Both the position numbers and the translations under genes were made by a program. This document shows positions 1 to 6,292 of a stretch of 12,415 nt of DNA, piece by piece (position 1 is the first letter of the stretch; every line of letters starts with the position of its first letter). The stretch covers positions 1 through 12,415 of the forward strand of contig JAEWCJ010000025.1 in assembly GCA_023390695.1 (NCBI GenBank). Direction: 5' to 3'. This stretch comes from Pseudomonadota bacterium. Lineage in GTDB: Bacteria; Pseudomonadota; Alphaproteobacteria; Rhizobiales; Xanthobacteraceae. Under the pieces are notes generated by a model, which saw only the letters and a list, made by a program, of their open reading frames with translations, searched no databases and was not told where the DNA came from.

Positions 1-10
1 CGGCCTACTG

Positions 11-112
11 ACATGCCCAGGTCGGCTATCGCCGACCTGGGAGGCGGGACATCCAGTAATCACGGTATTGTCTGCGGGGTCTGGATCGCCCGGTCAAGCC
101 GGGCAATGACAT
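11..112. repeat. Intergenic two-hairpin palindromic repeat after hpaD
   Basis: Two inverted repeats lie just beyond the hpaD stop codon. Hairpin A pairs 16-26 with 31-41: 11 perfect base pairs around the loop TATC. Hairpin B pairs 85-93 with 99-107: 8 of 9 pairs around a 5-base loop, with the core GCCCGG/CCGGGC. Read on the minus strand, the block starts with TGTCATTGCCCGGCTTGACC and continues through CCGCAGAC and TACTGGATG. From memory this is the wording of an abundant intergenic repeat in Bradyrhizobium and Rhodopseudomonas genomes. Neither hairpin is followed by a T-tract, so a classical Rho-independent terminator is not shown, although hairpin B sits about 11 bases after hpaD and may still end or protect its transcript. 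Confidence 0.65.
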
Positions 113-117
113 ATTCG

Positions 118-1101
118 CTACCGTGCCACAATCGGCTGCGCTTCTAGCGCGGGCGCGCGCAGCGGAACGCCCTCGAACATGGAGCCTTCCTCGAACCAGG
201 ATTTCGGTGCCGGCTGGCCCCACAGCGTCTGCCGTTGCGGGTCACGCAGCGACCAGCGATAAGGTTCGAGGTCCGGATCGACCGTCAGGTAATCCGAGGT
301 GAACAGCTCGACGCGGTGATTGTCGGGGTCGCGCGTATAAAGGAAGAAGGCGTTCGAAATGCCGTGCCGGCCCGGTCCGCGCTCCATGCTGGAGAGAAAG
401 CCGGACGACGCCATGACGTCGCAGATATGCAGGATGTCGAGCGCGCTCGCCGTCCAGGCCCCGAGATGATGCAGGCGCGGTCCGGCGCCGTTGGTGAAGG
501 CGAGGTCGTGCACGTTGCCCTTGCGGTGCATCCACACCGCCCAAAGCTTGGCATCCTCGCCGTCGGTCTCGGTATATTCGGTGAGGCGGAAGCCGATCTC
601 GTTGTAGAATTCGTATGACGCCTGTACGTCCGGCGTGAAGCAATTGACGTGGTCGATGCGCTGGATGCGCGCCCCGCGATGTTGCGCGTAGTTGCGGATC
701 ATGCATTCGGCCTGATCCATGCGGAAATAGAATTCCAGAGGCGTGCCGAATATGTCGCAGGTGCGCAGCGTGCGCCCCTGATGCGGCAGGTCCGGGAACG
801 AGGTCGGAAAGCCCTTGTGCGCGAACCAGAAGGCGGCGCGGTCGAGGTCTTCCTCGCTCGCCACCTTGAATCCGAGCGCATGCACCTGCGGTTCGCCAGT
901 CTTGCGCAGCACGATCGAGTGGTGGTTACGCTCTTCGACCGCGCGCAGATAGAGCGCATCCCCGGTCTCTTCGGTGATCAGATAGCCGAGGCAATCGACA
1001 TAGAAAGCCCTTGATTTTGCAATGTCGCGCACGCCGAAATCCACGTGGCTGACCCGCACAATGTTGAAGGGCGGAGAGAAATTCGGCTTCACGACAGGCA
1101 T
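118..1101 (-). CDS. hpaD: 3,4-dihydroxyphenylacetate (homoprotocatechuate) 2,3-dioxygenase
   Basis: Cytoplasmic type I extradiol ring-cleavage dioxygenase of the vicinal-oxygen-chelate family, 327 aa. It opens homoprotocatechuate to 5-carboxymethyl-2-hydroxymuconate semialdehyde with O2 and a metal (Fe or Mn). Two VOC modules are visible, about residues 15-130 and 145-270. The metal ligands can be placed as H151 (RIDHVN), H212 (PRLHHLG) and E265 (HRVELF). H198 (NVHDLAF) lies 14 residues before H212, and Y255 lies in FLYTRDPDNHR, matching the catalytic His and Tyr of the Brevibacterium fuscum enzyme. It is the last gene of the leftward hpaF-hpaE-hpaD run, 42 bases after hpaE. The ATG at 1101 has only a weak ribosome site, which suggests coupling to hpaE translation. 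All metal ligands are intact and the length is normal. The exact substrate is inferred mainly from the hpaE and hpaF neighbours. Confidence 0.9.
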   Translation of the reverse strand: MPVVKPNFSPPFNIVRVSHVDFGVRDIAKSRAFYVDCLGYLITEETGDALYLRAVEERNHHSIVLRKTGEPQVHALGFKVASEEDLDRAAFWFAHKGFPTSFPDLPHQGRTLRTCDIFGTPLEFYFRMDQAECMIRNYAQHRGARIQRIDHVNCFTPDVQASYEFYNEIGFRLTEYTETDGEDAKLWAVWMHRKGNVHDLAFTNGAGPRLHHLGAWTASALDILHICDVMASSGFLSSMERGPGRHGISNAFFLYTRDPDNHRVELFTSDYLTVDPDLEPYRWSLRDPQRQTLWGQPAPKSWFEEGSMFEGVPLRAPALEAQPIVAR

Positions 1102-1143
1102 GCTGGTCTCGCTTTCGTGTCCCCGGCTCGGTGCGAAGTGTGG

Positions 1144-2670
1144 CTAGGTCCCGATTTTTGGTATCTTGTGATTATCGAGTGCGATCGCGATATTCTTCGT
1201 TTCCATGTAGAAGTCGAAGGAGTAATCGCCGCCGTCGCGGCCGATGCCCGACGCCTTGACGCCGCCGAACGGCGTCGGCAGATGGCGCACATTCTCCGAG
1301 TTGACCCACACCATGCCGGCTTCGACCTTCTGCGCGATGCGGTGCGCGCGCCCGACATCTCCGGTCCAGATATAGGCGGCGAGGCCATAGCGGACGTCGT
1401 TGGCTATCTCGAGCGCGTCCGTTTCGTCCGCGAACGGGATCATCGTTAGCACCGGCCCGAAAATCTCGTCCTGTGCGATCTTCATCGCCGGTTGTGCCTG
1501 CGTATACAGCGTCGGCTCGACGAAATTGCCGGCTGGATTGATCTGCTCGCCATTGGCGCGGTTTCCCCCAACTGCAATCATGGCGCCGTCCTCGCGCGCG
1601 ACCTTGACATAGCTCAAGACCTTTTCGACATGCCGCGCGTGAATGAGCGGTCCGATCTCGGTCGCGGGATCGAGCGGATGACCAACCTTGATCTTCTTCA
1701 CGCGTTCGGCCGCCTTTCGGGAAAATTCCTCATAGATCGAGGCTTCCACCAGCGCGCGGCTGGATGACGTGCAGCGTTCGCCGTTCAGCGAATAGATCAT
1801 GAACAGGCAGGCATCCAGCGCGCGGTCGAGGTCGGCGTCGGCAAATACGATCACCGGGTTCTTGCCGCCGAGTTCGAAATGCACGCGCTTCAGCGTCGGG
1901 CCGCCCTGCTGCATGATCAGCGAGCCGGTGGCGCTTTCACCGACAAAGCCGATGGCCTTGATGTCCGGATGTTCGGTGAGCGCCTTGCCCGCCTCTTCGC
2001 CGAATCCGTGCACCACATTGAGCACGCCCGCCGGCAATCCGGCTTCGAGGCATATTTCCGCCAGCAGCGTGGCGGTGAGGGGGGACCATTCCGCCGGCTT
2101 GTGAACGACCGTGCAGCCGGCCGCGAGCGCGGGCGCGATCTTCCAGGTCGAGAGCATGAACGGCGTGTTCCAGGGCGTGATGACGCCCACGGGGCCGATC
2201 GGCTGACGAATGGTGTAGTTCAGATGCGTGCCAGTCGGCAGCGACAGGCCGTCGGCGGCGCTCGGCGCACGGTCGGCATAGAAGCGAAAGTTTTCGGCGC
2301 CGCGCAATGCCGCTTTCGACATGTAGCGGATCGGCTGTCCGGTATCCATGCATTCGACGTAAGCAATCTCTTCGGCGCGCGCCTCGATGGCATCGGCGAT
2401 CCGGTGCAGGATCTCACGCCGCTCTTCACCGCTGGTGTGGCTCCAGGCGGTGCGGAATGCCTTCATCGCTGCTTTCGCAGCGCGGTCGATGTCGACCACG
2501 CTGCCGCGAGCGATATTCGCGAGAAGTGAATTGTCGACCGGTGACAGCGTCTCGAATGTCTCGTTGCTGCCGGCGTCCGGTCGGCCGTCAATCAGATGCG
2601 GAACGGTGCCGTTGCGAAAACGACTGAGGTAGCCGCCGGCCCTGGCAATCGCGGTGTCGAGCGCGCTCAT
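1144..2670 (-). CDS. hpaE: 5-carboxymethyl-2-hydroxymuconate semialdehyde dehydrogenase
   Basis: NAD-dependent aldehyde dehydrogenase, 508 aa, a normal length for the family. It oxidises the HpaD ring-cleavage product to 5-carboxymethyl-2-hydroxymuconate, the second step of the meta-cleavage route, in the cytoplasm. Visible landmarks are PWN (N168), the cofactor-binding KPAEWSP (K191), GFVGES (241-246), the general base E266 in FELGGKNP, and the nucleophile C300 in NGERCTSSSR. The C-terminal FGGVKASGIGRDGG motif is also present. The dioxygenase and isomerase genes on either side give the substrate. The ATG at 2670 is the only reasonable start, because an in-frame TAA lies seven codons upstream. 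A GGAGG exists but sits 23 bases away, so initiation probably depends on coupling with hpaF, which ends 58 bases upstream. Confidence 0.92.
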   Translation of the reverse strand: MSALDTAIARAGGYLSRFRNGTVPHLIDGRPDAGSNETFETLSPVDNSLLANIARGSVVDIDRAAKAAMKAFRTAWSHTSGEERREILHRIADAIEARAEEIAYVECMDTGQPIRYMSKAALRGAENFRFYADRAPSAADGLSLPTGTHLNYTIRQPIGPVGVITPWNTPFMLSTWKIAPALAAGCTVVHKPAEWSPLTATLLAEICLEAGLPAGVLNVVHGFGEEAGKALTEHPDIKAIGFVGESATGSLIMQQGGPTLKRVHFELGGKNPVIVFADADLDRALDACLFMIYSLNGERCTSSSRALVEASIYEEFSRKAAERVKKIKVGHPLDPATEIGPLIHARHVEKVLSYVKVAREDGAMIAVGGNRANGEQINPAGNFVEPTLYTQAQPAMKIAQDEIFGPVLTMIPFADETDALEIANDVRYGLAAYIWTGDVGRAHRIAQKVEAGMVWVNSENVRHLPTPFGGVKASGIGRDGGDYSFDFYMETKNIAIALDNHKIPKIGT

Positions 2671-2728
2671 GCGGATGCCTGTACCTGGTTAATCCTCCGC
2701 CGGTTGGTGGAGGGATGCCTGTCAGCGT

Positions 2729-3115
2729 TTACGCGGCCTTCTCCGAGCCGCTGCGGACGGTGTTCTTGCGCGCGGTGATGTTGTCGATCTCTTCCATCTC
2801 CACGGCGAGCGCGATGGCGTGCGTCGCATAGGCGCGCTGCAGATTTTTGTCGGCGGCTGCCAGCAGTGTATCCGCCAGCTTCGTACGGACGTCATCGCTG
2901 CGGCCGATGCGCAGCCGCTTGGTGATGTGCACAAACGCATTGCGCGGGTCGCCGTCCGCGACCCGGAAGACATCGCGCCGCTTGGCGCGTGTGCGGATCG
3001 CTGCGACCTCAGCCACGCCGCTGTCGACAACGACCTGATGCAGGCTGTCGACCAGCCGCTGGACATCGAGGCTGCCGTCGAGATTGGCGGAATATTCGAC
3101 TATGACATGCGGCAT
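2729..3115 (-). CDS. hpaF: 5-carboxymethyl-2-hydroxymuconate delta-isomerase
   Basis: Small cytoplasmic enzyme of the tautomerase superfamily (CHMI type), 128 aa against about 126 for the E. coli protein. It isomerises 5-carboxymethyl-2-hydroxymuconate to 5-oxopent-3-ene-1,2,5-tricarboxylate. The sequence begins MPHVIVEYSANL; after removal of Met, Pro becomes the N-terminal catalytic base, as in the whole superfamily. Further agreement with E. coli HpaF includes the AxIRxR segment, VADGDPRNAFVHIT and the GRS segment near residues 71-73. It is the first gene of the leftward operon. An ideal ribosome site, AGGAGG (complement of 3124-3129), lies 8 bases before the ATG. Its promoter probably overlaps the palindrome at 3172-3183, which would place it under HpaR. 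The basic residues at the C-terminus, after about residue 115, are unremarkable. Confidence 0.88.
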   Translation of the reverse strand: MPHVIVEYSANLDGSLDVQRLVDSLHQVVVDSGVAEVAAIRTRAKRRDVFRVADGDPRNAFVHITKRLRIGRSDDVRTKLADTLLAAADKNLQRAYATHAIALAVEMEEIDNITARKNTVRSGSEKAA

Positions 3116-3123
3116 GGGCTATT

Positions 3124-3129
3124 CCTCCT
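3124..3129 (-). promoter_or_regulatory. Ribosome binding site of hpaF
   Basis: The complement reads AGGAGG, 8 bases upstream of the hpaF ATG at 3115. It is the strongest ribosome site in the leftward operon and fixes the hpaF start. hpaE and hpaD lack a comparable, well-placed site. Confidence 0.8.
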
Positions 3130-3148
3130 GCGGTCCTTTCCGGAAGCG

Positions 3149-3207
3149 TTGACGCGCTCCTCTTCGGACACTTAACATGTTAACCATCCGGCCGCCCTTT
3201 GCGTCAA
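3149..3207. promoter_or_regulatory. Divergent hpa promoters with shared palindromic operator (putative HpaR site)
   Basis: The perfect palindrome TTAACATGTTAA occupies 3172-3183. Rightward, TTGACG at 3149-3154 is followed after 17 bases by TTAACA at 3172-3177. Leftward, TTGACG (complement of 3202-3207) is followed after 18 bases by TTAACA (complement of 3178-3183). The palindrome therefore supplies the -10 hexamer of both opposing promoters. The leaders would be about 75 bases to the rightward ATG at 3261 and about 50 bases to the hpaF ATG. MarR-family dimers bind palindromes of this size and HpaR is encoded at the end of the rightward unit, so this is the natural HpaR operator. A dimer here would block both promoters at once. 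The boxes and spacing are read directly; promoter activity and HpaR binding are inferred. Confidence 0.7.
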
Positions 3208-3260
3208 GCCGGTCGCACAAGCTGCGTGCCAACGCAGCAGTCATGTCGGAGGGCCGTCCG

Positions 3261-4178
3261 ATGCTATTGCCGCTTGATCGTCTGAAAGGTTCGATCCCGC
3301 CATTGCTCACGCCGTTCAGGGACGGTGAAGTGGATTACGACACCTATGCGCGCCTCGTTCAGATGCAGATCGGCGAGGGTTCGCACGGTATTCTGGTCAA
3401 TGGCACGACGTCGGAGCCGGCGACGTTGACGACCGAAGAGCGCAACCGGCTGGTTACGCTCACGCTTGAGATCGTGCAAGGGCGTGTGCCGGTGGTCGCC
3501 GCTACCGGCTCGCAATCGATCTGGGAAACGAAGATACTCACCGAACATGCGGCCAAGGCCGGCGCCGATGCGGTTCTGATCGTCACGCCCTATTACACGC
3601 GGCCGCCGCAGCGCGGCATCATCGCTTATTATCTCGAGGTGATGCGCGGTATCGATCTCCCGTGGATGATCTATCACATCCCCGGCCGCGCCGCGATCGA
3701 CGTCAAGATCGATACGGTCAGGGAGCTGAAGGACAAGTCGCCGAATTTTGTCGGCATGAAGCACGCTTCGCTGGATCTGGATTTTGTCACCGAATGCCTT
3801 GCCGCGGTCGGGGATGATTTCCGCATCTTCGTCGGGCTTGAGGAACTGTCGTTTCCGATGATGGCCATTGGCGCCTGCGGTCTGATGAATGCGGCAGGCA
3901 ATTTGCGTCCGCGCGTATTGTCGGAAATGTGCGAAGCGGTCTGGCGCGGTGATCTGCAGACCGCGCAGGAGCTGCATCATCGTCTGCATGGCCTGAACAA
4001 GGCCATCTTCTACGATACCAATCCGATCCCCATCAAATACATGGCCAAGCGCCTCGGACTCATTCCCCACAACGAACATCGTCTGCCGATGATGCCGGCG
4101 ACGCCTGAACTCGAAAAGCGGCTCGACTCCGTGCTAGCCAAGGCCGGTCTTCTCTCCTCCCAGGAAGCTGCTGAATGA
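3261..4178 (+). CDS. DapA-family (DHDPS/NAL superfamily) Schiff-base aldolase or lyase in the hpa locus
   Basis: A 305-aa (beta/alpha)8-barrel enzyme of the dihydrodipicolinate synthase / N-acetylneuraminate lyase superfamily. The pyruvate-handling residues are intact: T49-T50 in NGTTSEP, Y112 in TPYYTRPP, R143 in HIPGRAA and the Schiff-base lysine K167 in VGMKHAS. It departs from true DapA in GTTSEP (usually GTTGES) and in KH after the Schiff-base lysine (usually KE). The C-terminal NPIPIKYMAKRLGL is typical of the family. Position 3261 is preferred as start because GGAGGG at 3248-3253 lies 7 bases upstream. ATG 3243 has no such site, and ATG 3177 lies inside the promoter palindrome. It opens the rightward operon with hpaG and hpaR, which points to catabolism rather than lysine synthesis. 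One possible role is cleavage of 2,4-dihydroxyhept-2-ene-1,7-dioate in place of HpaI. The family is certain; the substrate is not. Confidence 0.85.
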   Translation: MLLPLDRLKGSIPPLLTPFRDGEVDYDTYARLVQMQIGEGSHGILVNGTTSEPATLTTEERNRLVTLTLEIVQGRVPVVAATGSQSIWETKILTEHAAKAGADAVLIVTPYYTRPPQRGIIAYYLEVMRGIDLPWMIYHIPGRAAIDVKIDTVRELKDKSPNFVGMKHASLDLDFVTECLAAVGDDFRIFVGLEELSFPMMAIGACGLMNAAGNLRPRVLSEMCEAVWRGDLQTAQELHHRLHGLNKAIFYDTNPIPIKYMAKRLGLIPHNEHRLPMMPATPELEKRLDSVLAKAGLLSSQEAAE

Positions 4179-5032
4179 AAATCGCAAGTTACGTGGTGCG
4201 CGGCCGGCCGAGCTATGGCGCTGTGGTCAATGACGGTATTGTCGATCTGCGCTCGCGGTTGCCGCGGTTCAAATCGGTTCTCGATGTTTTGAAAGCGGGT
4301 GCGCTCGCGGAACTGCAGGCCTCCGCCACCGGCGTGCGGCCGGATTTCGCACTTTCCGAGGTGCAGCTTCTGCCGCCCGTGGTCGCTCCGGAAAAGATCC
4401 TCTGCATTGGGGTGAATTATGCCAACCGCAATGCCGAGTATAAAGACAGCTCCGAACAGCCGAAATATCCGAGCATGTTCCTGCGGGTGCCGGATTCCTT
4501 CGTCGGCCATGACCGGCCGATCGTGCGGCCGCCGGAATCCGGGCAGCTTGATTACGAGGGCGAGATCGTGCTGGTGATCGGCCGGCATGGCCGCCGCGTG
4601 CCGAAGGAAAGCGCGCTCGGCTATATCTGCGGATACACGTTATGCAATGAAGGCACCAGCCGCGACTGGGTGCGCCATGGGAAATTCAACGTCACCCAGG
4701 GCAAGAATTTCGACCGCACCGGCAGCATCGGCCCGTGGATGGTGACCGCTGACGAGATCGATCCGGCGAGGCCGTTGCATCTGACGACGAGGGTCAATGG
4801 AGAAATCCGGCAGGACGATACGACCACGAATCTGATCTTCGATTTCGCCGCCTTGATTGCCTATGTCACGACATTCATGACTATCAAGCCAGGCGACATG
4901 ATCGTGACCGGAACGCCTGTCGGCGCCGGTGCCCGGTTCGATCCGCCGCGCTGGCTTATTCCGGGCGATATCGTTGAGGTGTCGGTTCCGGAGATCGGCA
5001 CTTTGCGCAACGACGTGATCGACGAAAAATGA
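4175..5032 (+). CDS. hpaG: Fumarylacetoacetate-hydrolase-family protein, probable HpaG-type decarboxylase/isomerase
   Basis: A 285-aa single-domain FAH-fold enzyme. In the homoprotocatechuate route such proteins decarboxylate 5-oxopent-3-ene-1,2,5-tricarboxylate and isomerise the 2-hydroxyhepta-2,4-diene-1,7-dioate product. A short N-terminal domain (1-65) precedes the catalytic domain (about 72-282). Visible motifs are KILCIGVNYANRNAEY, the metal-binding DYEGE (E128, E130), NEGTSRDW, QGKNFDRTGSIGPW and VTGTPVGAG. The third metal ligand is usually Asp in NDxxxRD; here it is E159. The E. coli HpaG has two fused FAH domains, whereas this locus shows one, so either one protein does both steps or a partner lies elsewhere. 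The start overlaps the stop of the DapA-like gene (ATGA), indicating translational coupling. The family is sure. The HpaG role rests on context, and a related FAH activity is possible. Confidence 0.78.
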   Translation: MKIASYVVRGRPSYGAVVNDGIVDLRSRLPRFKSVLDVLKAGALAELQASATGVRPDFALSEVQLLPPVVAPEKILCIGVNYANRNAEYKDSSEQPKYPSMFLRVPDSFVGHDRPIVRPPESGQLDYEGEIVLVIGRHGRRVPKESALGYICGYTLCNEGTSRDWVRHGKFNVTQGKNFDRTGSIGPWMVTADEIDPARPLHLTTRVNGEIRQDDTTTNLIFDFAALIAYVTTFMTIKPGDMIVTGTPVGAGARFDPPRWLIPGDIVEVSVPEIGTLRNDVIDEK

Positions 5033-5538
5033 CCGTTCCGCGCTTGAGCCCCTTCGAGCGTTCGTTGCCGATGCAACTGATGCTGGCGCGTGAGGCGGTG
5101 ATGCAGCGCTTTCGTCCGCATCTGACGGCGCGCGGATTGACCGAGCAGCAATGGCGGATCATCCGCGCACTCAATGAGGTTGCCGAGCTTGAAATCGTCG
5201 AACTCGGTAAGTCATGCTGTCTGCATGCGGCAAGCCTTTCCCGTATCCTCCCGAAACTGGAGGCCGATGGGCTGATCTCCCGCCGTAGCAACAGGAGCGA
5301 CCAGCGCCGGGTGATCGTGTCGCTGACTGCCAAAGGCCGGCGTCTGTTCGCTGCTATCGCGCCGCAATCGGAAGCGATCTATGCGGAGTTGGCGCGCGAT
5401 ATCGGTCCGGCACGGCTCGAACAGATCTACGGACTGCTGGACGACGTGATCGGGACGCTCGGGCGGCGCAAGTCGCGCCGGTCTGCTGCGGCACGCTCGG
5501 GCGTTTCCGCCAAACGCGCGACGCCTGTGCGGTCATGA
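5029..5538 (+). CDS. hpaR: MarR-family repressor of homoprotocatechuate degradation
   Basis: Winged-helix DNA-binding regulator, 169 aa. The N-terminal part closely follows E. coli HpaR: LAREAVMQRFRP, then LTEQQWRIIRALNE, a helix-turn-helix near residues 58-77 (LGKSCCLHAASLSRILPKLE) and the wing RRSNRSDQRRVIVSLTAKG. MarR proteins act as dimers that release DNA on binding a phenolic ligand. For HpaR the known effectors are 4-hydroxyphenylacetate-type compounds. The gene overlaps the end of hpaG by ATGA and closes the rightward operon, so it probably represses its own transcription through the palindrome at 3172-3183 as well as the divergent hpaFED unit. Compared with E. coli HpaR, it carries a very basic, serine- and alanine-rich C-terminal tail (about 146-169, six or more Arg/Lys) in place of an acidic end. 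The role is well supported by sequence and context. Confidence 0.88.
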   Translation: MTVPRLSPFERSLPMQLMLAREAVMQRFRPHLTARGLTEQQWRIIRALNEVAELEIVELGKSCCLHAASLSRILPKLEADGLISRRSNRSDQRRVIVSLTAKGRRLFAAIAPQSEAIYAELARDIGPARLEQIYGLLDDVIGTLGRRKSRRSAAARSGVSAKRATPVRS

Positions 5539-5554
5539 ACTAAGCGTGATTGAA

Positions 5555-5566
5555 CGGCACGTGCCG
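5555..5566. other. Perfect 12-bp palindrome after hpaR
   Basis: CGGCACGTGCCG lies 17 bases after the hpaR stop, in the 106-bp gap before the secreted-protein gene. It is self-complementary without a loop and has no following T-tract, so it is a poor terminator. It could be an operator or chance in GC-rich DNA. Apart from the ribosome site at 5634-5640, I see no convincing promoter in this gap. Confidence 0.35.
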
Positions 5567-5644
5567 CACCGGAATAGACGTCGTTAGCCGGGGTTCCTCT
5601 CAGGTCTATGCCGCAACAGCGGATATCGGATTCGGGAGGATTAC

Positions 5645-6271
5645 ATGATCGCAAGAAGTTCGATCGTCCTCGTGGGTGCAGCGTTCCTGGCATTGATGGT
5701 CGCATTCGCCCATCAGGCACAAGCACAGCAGCCGCAGAATGTGCGCGTCCGCGGTGAGATCACCGCAGTCGACGGCCCTGTGCTTACGGTCAAGGCACGG
5801 GATGGCGCCGAACTGAAGATCAGGCTCGCCGACAATGCCGCGGTGTCCGGCATCGTCAAGACCGAGCTCGCGGACATCAAGACGGGCTCCTATATCGGCG
5901 TATCGGCGATGCCGCAGCCGGACGGCAGCCAGCGCGCGCTGCATGTTCACATTTTCCCCGAGGCCATGCGCGGCACCGCCGAAGGGCATTTCCCCTGGGA
6001 CGCACGGCCGAGCAGCACCATGACCAATGCAACGGTCGCCCAGACGGTGGCAGGTGTCGACGGGCAGACCATCACCGTCAAATACAAGGACGGCGAGAAG
6101 AAGATCGTGGTGCCACCGGAAGCGCCGATCGTCACCTATGTTCCGGGCGACAAGGGCGATCTCAAACCCGGCGCAAAAATCTTCATCGTCGCCGCGCAAA
6201 AGCAGCCGGACGGTACGTTGTCGGCCGCGCGGATTTCCGTCGGTCGTGATGGTCTGACGCCGCCGATGTGA
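5645..6271 (+). CDS. Secreted protein with two DUF5666-like repeat modules, function unknown
   Basis: A 208-aa protein that I do not recognise as a named gene. Residues 1-27 form a Sec signal peptide: a basic residue at R4, a hydrophobic core about 7-22, and a cleavage site AQA before QQ. The mature part is periplasmic or secreted. It contains two similar beta-rich modules, about 35-103 and 127-201. Each runs from a VDG-(x)-(I/L)-TVK start through a DG(A/E) turn, then a D(I/L)K(T/P)G step and a PQPDG or KQPDG hairpin. This small barrel-like pattern resembles DUF5666, so the assignment is tentative. A strong ribosome site, GGGAGGA at 5634-5640, lies 4 bases before the ATG. The gene is 106 bases after hpaR and convergent with the DUF3422 gene 21 bases beyond its end. 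It looks unrelated to aromatic catabolism. Confidence 0.8.
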   Translation: MIARSSIVLVGAAFLALMVAFAHQAQAQQPQNVRVRGEITAVDGPVLTVKARDGAELKIRLADNAAVSGIVKTELADIKTGSYIGVSAMPQPDGSQRALHVHIFPEAMRGTAEGHFPWDARPSSTMTNATVAQTVAGVDGQTITVKYKDGEKKIVVPPEAPIVTYVPGDKGDLKPGAKIFIVAAQKQPDGTLSAARISVGRDGLTPPM

Positions 6272-6292
6272 TGTTTCCGTATCCGGCGCAGC

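Noticed and set aside
26..223. 65-aa minus-strand frame at the left edge
   Set aside because: It consists of the palindromic repeat and the end of hpaD out of frame; no coding features.
3177..3260. Upstream ATG (3177) giving a 333-aa form of the DapA-like protein
   Set aside because: That ATG lies within the TTAACATGTTAA palindrome and would precede the predicted transcript start. The 28 extra residues do not resemble the family N-terminus, and GGAGGG at 3248-3253 serves ATG 3261.
5571..5595. GGAAT-N16-GGTT resembling an EcfG stress promoter before the secreted-protein gene
   Set aside because: Both boxes deviate from GGAAC and CGTT, and no general-stress genes are nearby; too weak to call.
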